This document shows positions 18,001 through 23,988 of a stretch of 32,239 nt of DNA, in pieces. Numbering within the stretch: the stretch's first letter is position 1; each line of letters begins with the position of its first letter. Origin of the DNA: Membranihabitans marinus (lineage in GTDB: Bacteria > Bacteroidota > Bacteroidia > Chitinophagales > Saprospiraceae); assembly GCF_021729155.1 (NCBI RefSeq), contig NZ_JAJQYA010000032.1:1-32239 (forward strand), given 5' to 3'. The notes beneath the pieces were generated by a model, which saw only the letters and a program-made list of their open reading frames with translations, was not told the origin of the DNA and ran no database searches. The position numbers and the translations under genes were made by a program.

Positions 18001-18511
18001 TTACCTTATGAGAAATGGAGCTGTCTCTGAGCGCACTAACTTTTAGGTTCCATTCTTTATTGGTCGCCAATGCGGAAGCGGTAAGGTTACTGCTGCCTAT
18101 GATTAAATTGTAGTGATCGGACTTTTTAAAAATATAGCATTTGTTGTGTGCATTTTCCGTGGTAGCTATTCGCAATTCAATATTGGAAAATTTCCGCAAC
18201 CTTTTTAAGGCTTCCGGTTGAGTGAAATTGAGGTATTGTGATACTAAAATCTTCCCTTGTATTTGCCGGAATTCCAGCTCTTTCAATGTATTGATGATGG
18301 TTGCGACTCCACTAGTGGTTACAAATGCTACAGAAATATAGAAACTCTCGCAGGTATTTAATTCTTGTAGAATAGTGGATAAAACCTTGGTCGGTGGTTT
18401 TTTTCGGTTAATTAAAAGTTTGGGTTGGTATTCTAATGTTGAGAGGGATGTTTTGTCTATAAAGCCCGTTGCCAAACTTTTTTCAAATTCTTCAATCAGA
18501 CTATCCTTCAT
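15089..18511 (-). CDS. PLD nuclease / SF2 helicase / DUF3427 protein with C-terminal LexA-like S24 domain
   Basis: A 1140-residue protein. Residues about 35-180 form a phospholipase-D-type nuclease domain with the HKD-like motif HNKCYIFKKSD (H122, K124) and GSSNLT (139-144). Residues about 220-560 are an SF2 helicase: Walker A ATGTGKT (245-251), DESH (335-338), TATPERTDG (361-369) and QLGRGLR (535-541). Residues about 570-980 match the DUF3427-type tail of such helicases. Residues about 1002-1140 are a complete S24/LexA-like domain: candidate cleavage site AAAG (1006-1009), nucleophile S1044 in GESMNRVIPNGS, and general-base K1089 in FTVK. The gene starts inside the last codons of the NUDIX gene (11-bp overlap). 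Related nuclease-helicases are found in genome-defence contexts. A DNA-damage- or phage-responsive role is inferred, as is self-cleavage. Confidence 0.88.
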   Translation of the reverse strand: MKDSLIEEFEKSLATGFIDKTSLSTLEYQPKLLINRKKPPTKVLSTILQELNTCESFYISVAFVTTSGVATIINTLKELEFRQIQGKILVSQYLNFTQPEALKRLRKFSNIELRIATTENAHNKCYIFKKSDHYNLIIGSSNLTASALATNKEWNLKVSALRDSSISHKVIQEFETDFDKARPVTLSFLSEYEKIYHKQRLIHRENSLSTNPENTIRANSMQLEALKNLSILRSQNKTKALIISATGTGKTFLSAFDAKAFQAKKLLFVVHRQNIAKKSMETFQQIFGHQRTMGLYSGSQREIDNDFIFSTVQTISKPHHYSNFAVDHFDYIVIDESHRSGADSYLKILDYFQPKFLLGMTATPERTDGYDIFSLFDHNIAYEIRLSRAMEEDMLSQFHYYGVTDLSVDEVDLENTEDFNRLSNNERLNHIVSTAEFYGTDNGIVRGLVFCSRIEEAKSLSENFNQLGYKTLALSGENSENERTSAIDRLESDDLAKKLDYIFTVDIFNEGVDIPKVNQILLIRPTESAIVFIQQLGRGLRKVEGKGYLTIIDFIGNYKNNYLIPIALYGDHSYNKDKLRNLLSNGSRMIPGASTINFDEITKKKIYESINAANLQLLSDLKKDYLLLKYKLGRIPMMMDFIHLGSRDPYLFVKYSQSYFNFVCKVDQTSSLELPSKAIKLLELFSLEINNGKRVEESIILQQLILTGKLDAETLNRQLTKNYDYSISNDTIESCVNNLNFRFTRQKKNGKLKPAGIIHEIEVIRFRNDHFELTPAFQIQLENPTFKAFLLDSIDYGLHRFNQEFAPQKWDNGFLLYHKYSRKDVFRILNFEVNPVAQNVGGYMISPDLKNCPIFVNYHKEDHISESTKYADEFINNREFDWMSKSNRRLQSDDVQAILGKKGSIRLPLFIKKNNDEGIDFYFMGDISPQPGRELETTIQNDSGKSIPVVKIRFNLSRPVSNAMYQYITDHQTSQDVISPPQPSVDESVDSKQDNTIKIPLYNFYAAAGSFSEMQAEKDFTTIEIPQPRNQQDEYFSCKVIGESMNRVIPNGSICLFKKYNGGIRSGKIVLIEQGDYHDTDFKSSFTVKTYSEEYSSNNQVNIVLRPHSHDRQYQNLSINRDQAKNMKILGEFIKVIKHP

Positions 18512-18938
18512 CGGCCATTATTTTGTCTACAATTGGGATGTCAGCTGCTGCCCAATCAAGATTATTTAATTGGTTGTTTTTTAGCCATTTAAGGTCGATG
18601 TGTTCGCGTAGTATAACATCAATTTTACGCGGAATTCGACAACGAAAACTATGCATGGTTAATTCAAAATCGGGGTATTCATGACATACAGTAAGGTAAA
18701 AATCTTGAATTTCAACTTGGATATTTAACTCTTCCATTAACTCCCTTTGCAAGGCTTGTGTTCGCGATTCTCCAGCTTCTAATTTACCTCCTGGAAACTC
18801 ATACTTTTCTGAAATATAAGGTAACTTGTTTTTATCGCGTTGGACACATAAGATATCCTGACCACAGTAAATGATGCCGGCTACAACTTCAACTTTTTTC
18901 TTTTTATAATCTTTCTTTTGTGTTTCTGTGCTCTGCAT
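18501..18938 (-). CDS. NUDIX hydrolase (MutT/NudG-like)
   Basis: A 145-residue protein with a full NUDIX box at 51-73: G51, E57, R65-E66, E69-E70 in GKLEAGESRT...RELMEELNI, the Mg-binding signature of nucleoside-diphosphate-X hydrolases. The order VAGIIYCGQDILCVQR, then KYEFPGGK, is typical of MutT/NudG-like proteins that hydrolyse oxidised or modified (d)NTPs. The C-terminal HIDLKWLKNNQLNNLDWAAAD segment is also usual for that subgroup. Its stop codon overlaps the helicase start by 11 bp, so the two are translationally coupled. NUDIX domains are known partners of PLD/SF2/DUF3427 proteins, so the two probably act together. The substrate is unknown. Confidence 0.92.
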   Translation of the reverse strand: MQSTETQKKDYKKKKVEVVAGIIYCGQDILCVQRDKNKLPYISEKYEFPGGKLEAGESRTQALQRELMEELNIQVEIQDFYLTVCHEYPDFELTMHSFRCRIPRKIDVILREHIDLKWLKNNQLNNLDWAAADIPIVDKIMADEG

Positions 18939-18978
18939 GGAGGATTAACCTAGTTATTTCATCCAATAATAATAAAAT

Positions 18979-19007
18979 GTTGGTATATATTAATGAATTT
19001 GACCAAC
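18979..19007. promoter_or_regulatory. inverted repeat in the NUDIX-helicase promoter region
   Basis: GTTGGT (18979-18984) and ACCAAC (19002-19007) flank 17 bases, 41-69 bp before the NUDIX start codon. The centre-to-centre spacing of about 23 bp would place both arms on one DNA face, as in many operators. There is no second copy to support it, so it is tentative. Confidence 0.3.
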
Positions 19008-19024
19008 TATGTTTTTTAGCTTCT

Positions 19025-19700
19025 ATTTTTGTAATGACCGAATGAAGTTGCCCTTTAGGGCAACCAAATGTCCTTAATGGACATTTGATGAGGGAACCGA
19101 GGCCACTGTGCCGAGGCGTGACTGCCCCGTAATTCGATAGGTATTAAGCCACTGGCTCCGGCGTGACTGCCCTGAAGTTCTACTGGATTTCATCTTTTGA
19201 TATTATGTCGTCCCATCAGGACTTCTTTTTATGATGACAATCAATCATAGGGTTTCACCCTATGCTGTTTTATTTCGTCCTTTCAGGACTGCTTTTAGTT
19301 ATTTGGCGTGATTGCAACGTAATTCGATAGGTACTAAGCCACTGTGCTACGGCGTGACTGCCCTGAAGTTCTACTGGATTTCATCTTTTGATATTATGTC
19401 GTCCCATCAGGACTTCTTTTTATGATGACAATCAATCATAGGGTTTCACCCTATGCTGTTTTATTTCGTCCTTTCAGGACTGCTTTTAGTTATTTGGCGT
19501 GACTGCCCCGTAATTCGATAGGTATTAAGCCACTGTGCTACGACGTGACTGCCCTGAATTTCTACTGGATTTCATCTTTTGATATTATTTCGTCCTTTCA
19601 GGACTGCTTTTAGTTATTTGGCGTGATTGCAACGTATTTCTATAGGTATTTCACCACTTCGCTCCGAAATGGATGGCCTTTGGCCAAGGCTATATTATAT
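19025..19700. repeat. REP-like hairpin repeat array B
   Basis: Same elements in the same order and orientation as array A. The left edge ATTTTTGTAATGAC is at 19025-19038, stem GTTGCCCT-TT-AGGGCAAC at 19047-19064, and the covarying stem at 19065-19087. Then come a 190-bp unit (19126-19315), a 191-bp unit (19316-19506) and a 124-bp short unit (19507-19630), with a degenerate end containing GGCCTTTGGCC. The hairpin CATAGGGT-TTC-ACCCTATG occurs at 19246-19264 and 19437-19455. Unit 19316-19506 differs from array A unit 14576-14766 at only two bases by my reading. No open frame is conserved. Confidence 0.8.
19065..19087. repeat. REP array B stem with compensatory changes
   Basis: CAAATGTCC-TTAAT-GGACATTTG is a perfect 9-bp stem. 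Relative to 14472-14494 the fifth pair changes from G-C to T-A and the ninth from G-C to C-G. Confidence 0.75.
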
Positions 19701-19805
19701 ATTGATAGAAGATTAGATTTATATAGTTTTAAAAGATATTGAAAGACCTTTTTTATTATTACTTACACATTTTCTCTAATATGAATTCTATAATACTGAT
19801 TTATT

Positions 19806-20246
19806 CTATTTTAATGCCATATGTAAAGTTGGATATGGTTTCCCTGAAGAATCCAATGCTGAGCGACCAATTACTTCAAATCCAAAATGTTTGTAAAATC
19901 CAATAGCTTGTTCATTTTCTTCATTGACATCCACTTTGTTAACATTCAACTGGTTAATTGAATAGACCAATAGGGTTTTACCAATCCCTTTTCCTATATA
20001 TTCAGGGGCAATAAACAGCATTTCTAAATTATGGTCAGCTGTACCAAGAAATCCGACTATATTATCCTCACTATTCCTAATGCATCTTAATTCCACGGCA
20101 TCCAAGTAGGTGCTCAATATTAAGGTCTTATAATATTCAATATCTTCTTCTTTTAAAAAATGATGGGTTGATCTAACTGAAGATTCCCAGACATTTACTA
20201 CTTCCTGATATTCATTTTTATTTACTTTTTCTATTCTCTTTTCCAT
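19806..20246 (-). CDS. GNAT-family N-acetyltransferase
   Basis: 146 residues from the ATG at 20246; an upstream TTG at 20258 would only add four residues. The GNAT core is visible: strand 4 (NLEMLFIAPEYIGKGIGKTLL), where the YIGKGIGK loop (about 83-90) corresponds to the acetyl-CoA pyrophosphate-binding Q/RxxGxG/A motif, and motif B NEQAIGFYKHFGFEVIGR (about 112-130). The start VNVWESSVRSTHHFLKEEDI resembles YjaB-like acetyltransferases. The acceptor is not predictable. Neighbouring genes on the same strand are separated by long repeat-bearing gaps, so it is probably transcribed alone. Confidence 0.9.
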   Translation of the reverse strand: MEKRIEKVNKNEYQEVVNVWESSVRSTHHFLKEEDIEYYKTLILSTYLDAVELRCIRNSEDNIVGFLGTADHNLEMLFIAPEYIGKGIGKTLLVYSINQLNVNKVDVNEENEQAIGFYKHFGFEVIGRSALDSSGKPYPTLHMALK

Positions 20247-20686
20247 CAATGTGTCCAACTTTATTTACGATGAGTCCTATTCTACATTATTATTGACAGC
20301 TAAATTCCCCTTAGCCACAATCATATATTTCCTCGGATAGCGATTGAAATGATTATGGATTTATCACACTTCTTGCCCAATCAATTCTTATGAATTATTT
20401 GAATAAATATATACTTTCTCTAAGTATAAAGCTTGATTTTCCTGTAATTATGCAGGGAATTCGGGCCAGGCGTGACAGCCCTGTACTTTGTCAGGATTTT
20501 ACCACTTTGCTCAGATATGGATAGACTTTGGCCAAGGTGTGATTGCACTTCATCTCGACTGCGATTTACATGGAATCTAGTCATGCCGCAGTGGACATGA
20601 CTAGATTTTATTAAAACTGACAGAATGACTCAATTCATCGGAATATAACCGACCATGATCAATGCCATAAGGATAAAGTGTATTAT
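20247..20686. other. 440-bp intergenic region with a decayed REP fragment and a hairpin
   Basis: AT-rich at 20247-20450 with nothing recognisable. 20455-20560 is a degenerate piece of the array A/B repeat: GGCGTGACAGCCCTG, ACCACTTTGCTC, GGATAGACTTTGGCCAAGG and GTGATTGC occur in the same order as in the array B tail. A strong hairpin follows at 20574-20607. Confidence 0.5.
20574..20607 (-). terminator. 12-bp hairpin downstream of the NmrA-like gene
   Basis: AATCTAGTCATG (20574-20585) and CATGACTAGATT (20596-20607) pair perfectly around a 10-base loop. It lies about 80 bp after the stop codon of the minus-strand oxidoreductase gene and separates it from the acetyltransferase gene. The plus-strand side is followed by TTATT, so termination in either direction is possible. 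Confidence 0.5.
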
Positions 20687-21538
20687 TTATCTATGTGGCT
20701 CAGTACTCATTTCAATAGCATTCCAAATCCCTGTTTTTGCAGTTTCCTCGGCATATTCTAAAAATGTTTTTGCCTTTCTCCCTAATACTTTTTCTATATC
20801 GTGAGAAATCTTTTGATTTTGGGGATTGGTCAATACATGGCTAAACAAATACTCAATCAACCAAATCATATCCTTTGGTAGTTGCATTTCCCTCATTCCA
20901 GCAACATATTGTTCTAATGTTATATCGTAAAAATTTAAATTTCTGTTGCTCGTCTTTGAAATCGTTCTAACAATATCTTTAAAAGTGATTAATTCTGGAC
21001 CTGTTACTTCTATAATCTTGCTATTGTAGCTGTCGTCGAGTAAAACAGTTGCAGCAACTTCGGCTATGTCTTCTGCATCTACAAATGGAATTAATACATC
21101 TGACATTGGTAAGGCTACCTCGCCCGATAGGATGGGATCTAAAAAGAAACTTTCACTCCAATTTTGGTTAAACCAACTTGCTCTTACAATAGTGTAGTCC
21201 ACACCAGAATCCGCTATGATTTTCTCACAAGCTTCTGCTTCGATTTCTCCTTTTCCCGATAGTAGGACAATTTTTTTAACTCCGAGTTCTTTGGCCAAAT
21301 AAGTTAAACTTTCTATGGCTTCCTTTGCCCCAGGTACCGCTAAATCAGGATAATAGCTAAGGTAGATTCTATCTATGTTTTGTAAGGATTTTACCCAGGT
21401 ATCTTTATGGTTCCAATCGAAACTTGGAGAAGCATTTCTGGATCCAATCCTTGGTTCGATACCTTGGTTTTGTAATTGTTTGATAACTCGGCTACCAGTT
21501 TTACCAGTACCTCCGATAACTAAAATGTTACTGTTCAT
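20687..21538 (-). CDS. NmrA-like NAD(P)-binding oxidoreductase (atypical SDR)
   Basis: A 283-residue protein. The Rossmann nucleotide loop GGTGKTG is at residues 9-15, followed by an Arg-rich second strand (PRIGSRNAS) that suggests NADP(H). DYTIVRASWFNQNW (about 134-147) and PFVDAEDIAEVAATVLLDD are hallmarks of NmrA/azoreductase-type atypical SDRs, which lack the classical YxxxK catalytic pair. Members act as redox sensors or reductases of quinones and similar compounds. It lies 133 bp downstream of the DUF1772-like gene and beyond the AraC gene, all on one strand; AraC-controlled co-expression is plausible. Confidence 0.88.
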   Translation of the reverse strand: MNSNILVIGGTGKTGSRVIKQLQNQGIEPRIGSRNASPSFDWNHKDTWVKSLQNIDRIYLSYYPDLAVPGAKEAIESLTYLAKELGVKKIVLLSGKGEIEAEACEKIIADSGVDYTIVRASWFNQNWSESFFLDPILSGEVALPMSDVLIPFVDAEDIAEVAATVLLDDSYNSKIIEVTGPELITFKDIVRTISKTSNRNLNFYDITLEQYVAGMREMQLPKDMIWLIEYLFSHVLTNPQNQKISHDIEKVLGRKAKTFLEYAEETAKTGIWNAIEMSTEPHR

Positions 21539-21671
21539 AAATTGTTTGATTTACAATGTTTTACAAATAAAAATTGCGAGTAATAATTGAATAAATAAAA
21601 TGATGTTTAAATGGATTTTTACGAATTGATATACACTTGAGATGGCTTCATATTACCTTCTGAAATTTTAA

Positions 21672-22118
21672 CTACACTCCGTTGACTTTGTCTATTTCTA
21701 GCAGAGTCCATTCATGGTACAGAGGTACATTCTCAAAGGATGTAAATCCATAAGTACCCACTATATAAATGATTAATGCCGCTAAAACTAGCCAAAGAAC
21801 AGGCTTCCTATTGTACAGGTATATCGTATTTAAAATTAAGGTAAGTAGACTTCCAAATAACATTAAAAGCAATATGGGGATTATGATTTCTGAATGACTG
21901 TTGTGAATAGTTTCCAGATAAGGAAAATCGCCTACATTTTTTATACCTAAAATCACCGATATAAAATATGAAAGGAAAAAATCAGTCGAATGGGGATTTA
22001 TCAAAATGGTGATGAAAAACACAACCGGTTTTATGACTCGGTTTTTCGAATTAATTAATTTCTGAAATAAAACAATATTGCTCAAGACTATAATACCTAG
22101 GAATTTACAGGAAATCAT
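21672..22118 (-). CDS. DUF1772 (anthrone oxygenase-like) membrane protein, possibly aberrant
   Basis: A 148-residue protein with four hydrophobic segments. The stretch from FFLSYFISVILGIKNVGDFPYLETI onward follows the DUF1772 pattern (a VxPGL-like turn, a Y-L-x-x-M/I helix, a long helix, then LIIYIVGTYGFTSFENVPL). The usual NP after the first helix pair is IIIP here. The protein ends soon after the VPL motif, where relatives usually continue for some 30-40 residues. The first 30 residues (Lys/Asn-rich) have no counterpart. It may be a truncated or decaying copy. It sits between the AraC and NmrA-like genes, a neighbourhood common for this family. Confidence 0.5.
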   Translation of the reverse strand: MISCKFLGIIVLSNIVLFQKLINSKNRVIKPVVFFITILINPHSTDFFLSYFISVILGIKNVGDFPYLETIHNSHSEIIIPILLLMLFGSLLTLILNTIYLYNRKPVLWLVLAALIIYIVGTYGFTSFENVPLYHEWTLLEIDKVNGV

Positions 22119-22209
22119 AATTTTTAGTTTTTTAATTATGATGTAAAATTCAGGTAAACCGAAAAAATTTATTTATTTCAAAAAGAATTTGATTTGTTCG
22201 AAAAGGAGG

Positions 22210-23064
22210 TTATTTAATGTGGCTGGGCCTGTACCCATATTTTTTTTCGAAAGCATTGGAGAAAGATCCCAAGCTGTCATACCCCACATGCCAAGCGGCT
22301 TCTTGAACAGAGGCTTTCTGACTTCTTATTAATTCATGAGCCGTTTTAAGCCGTTCATTTTGTAAATATTTAAAAACAGGACTTCCAAATAATTCCTTGA
22401 AATTCTTTTTAAGATTATAGGAATTTAATCCTACCTGCCGTGACAATTCCGAAAGAGTGGGCGGATTATCCATGTTATTTATTAAAATGTCTTTTGCTAA
22501 ATATAATTTTTCTCTTTCTGCAGTATTTATTGTGTCGGTTTGTAAAGTGGCCAATTGTCCAAAAAAATGCGATAACAAAGCGGTCATTTGGCTGCGAAAA
22601 AACATCATTTTCGTCTTTCCCTGGTATTTCATATTAAAAACGGAATCAACAATGTTATCCATTTCTGGTGTCATAAAAAATTTAGGACCCTCCACATAAT
22701 GATCAGATGGATTTACCAATTCGTTTAATAATGTTGAAAAAATTTCACCTTCATCATAGGGGAGATTGTCGAGGTTTCTAATTGATGTAGCGATAAGTAT
22801 ACAACGTAATGGTTTTTTAGCTGAGATGGTATGAATAAATTCTACATTATTGTCGGCATAGAAAGACAAAGTCAATCCTTTAGTGTATTGAAATTTTTTT
22901 TCCTTCTTTGGGTAGTTAACACAAAGGTCTACATTGCCAGATCCGTAAAAAGCCACGGCAATTACAGGTTCATCAAACCGACAACCATCTGTTTTCACAC
23001 TTTCAGAGAAAGCTTCCTCTACCAAAATAGTGTAATCGTTAATAACTATATAATCCCGGGTCAT
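22210..23064 (-). CDS. AraC-family transcriptional regulator
   Basis: 284 residues from the ATG at 23064, where the recognisable sensor domain begins (MTRDYIVINDYTILVEEAF). An ATG at 23211 in frame would add 49 residues with no family character. The C-terminal about 100 residues are a clear AraC double helix-turn-helix: PPTLSELSRQVGLNSYNLKK is the first, and VQEAAWHVGYDSLGSFSNAF plus KKYGYRPSHIK is the second with the family signature. The KKNFKELFGSPVFKYLQNER linker is of the PchR-like type seen in many Bacteroidota regulators. It heads a same-strand set with the DUF1772-like and NmrA-like genes, which may be its targets. Confidence 0.9.
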   Translation of the reverse strand: MTRDYIVINDYTILVEEAFSESVKTDGCRFDEPVIAVAFYGSGNVDLCVNYPKKEKKFQYTKGLTLSFYADNNVEFIHTISAKKPLRCILIATSIRNLDNLPYDEGEIFSTLLNELVNPSDHYVEGPKFFMTPEMDNIVDSVFNMKYQGKTKMMFFRSQMTALLSHFFGQLATLQTDTINTAEREKLYLAKDILINNMDNPPTLSELSRQVGLNSYNLKKNFKELFGSPVFKYLQNERLKTAHELIRSQKASVQEAAWHVGYDSLGSFSNAFEKKYGYRPSHIK

Positions 23065-23338
23065 GATGATCGTAAAGTTAAACAAATATAGTAAATGTAG
23101 AATTGATTCTGTTTCCTTGTTTAGATTGTTATATTCTGACTTAATCCCTCTCCCCCCATATATGAGATTAAGATTTAAACCAGAATAGGATATAAACCTG
23201 GTTAATTTCATTCATTATTTTAAAAGGTAAAGGGCTATCGACTCTTATGAGGAGTAAAACCTATGACTTGAGTGGGGTGGTGATTATAAGATTCTAATAG
23301 CTACAATTATATTGAGAATTAATTTTGGCAGCTGGGCT

Positions 23339-23707
23339 TTACTCAATGACAATCTTTCCACTACGATAGAGGTCTAAGGCTTGATTTAGTAAATCTTCGA
23401 TGGTTTGAATGTCTAGATCTGCCTTGGGATTGATACGCAAAATCTTCATTCTCGCGCGATTGCCTGTCTCCAAGGCGGGGTCGTGAAGATGTTGACCTTC
23501 TACAAAAAGGATGTAGGGCTCAGTTGTTTTTTTATCCGTCCACAAGTAGCAAAACATTTTCTTTTTAAAGCAAAAACAAGGCATTCCGTATTTACGTGTT
23601 TCCGTGATATCGGGATCTTGTTTTAAAATTATATGTCTTAGTGCGAGCAAACAACTGTTATTAATGGTTGAATGCTGATTATAAAATAATTCTATTTCTG
23701 ATTGCAT
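23339..23707 (-). CDS. DUF1801 (YdhG-like) protein
   Basis: A 122-residue protein with the DUF1801 fold pattern: LRHIILKQDPDITETRKYGMPCF, then YLWTDKKTTEPYILFVEGQHL and RARMKILRINPKADLD. Family members are small cytosolic proteins related to frataxin-like folds; their biochemical role is unsettled. The gene is preceded and followed by AT-rich spacers of about 280 bp, and the neighbouring giant gene points away from it. Confidence 0.85.
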   Translation of the reverse strand: MQSEIELFYNQHSTINNSCLLALRHIILKQDPDITETRKYGMPCFCFKKKMFCYLWTDKKTTEPYILFVEGQHLHDPALETGNRARMKILRINPKADLDIQTIEDLLNQALDLYRSGKIVIE

Positions 23708-23988
23708 AACTTACATTCCATTTTTACATGAGTAAAGATAGATAACTTTATAGCTTATCGGATGATACTAAATTCATTTGGTTTAAGTCTTCCATAGCAA
23801 GTATAATCATGTGTAAGTAAATTGTTGTAGATTTATTTTCGTAATGTATTACTTTTCAGTCATGTATGTTGTTTATTTATACAAACTTTTGTTATATTTA
23901 CTGCCAGATATTGCTCGCATCGGCAGTGATATTAGAATAGCATGAAGATATATTATTTTCTAATTATTTTCTTAAACACCATTTGTTT

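Noticed and set aside
14442-19700. Composite transposon or insertion sequence formed by arrays A and B
   Set aside because: No transposase gene, no clear target-site duplications, and the arrays are hairpin repeats of REP type. A mobile origin is possible but not shown.
22210-23211. 333-residue version of the second AraC regulator
   Set aside because: The additional 49 residues show no family features, and the typical sensor domain begins at the ATG at 23064.
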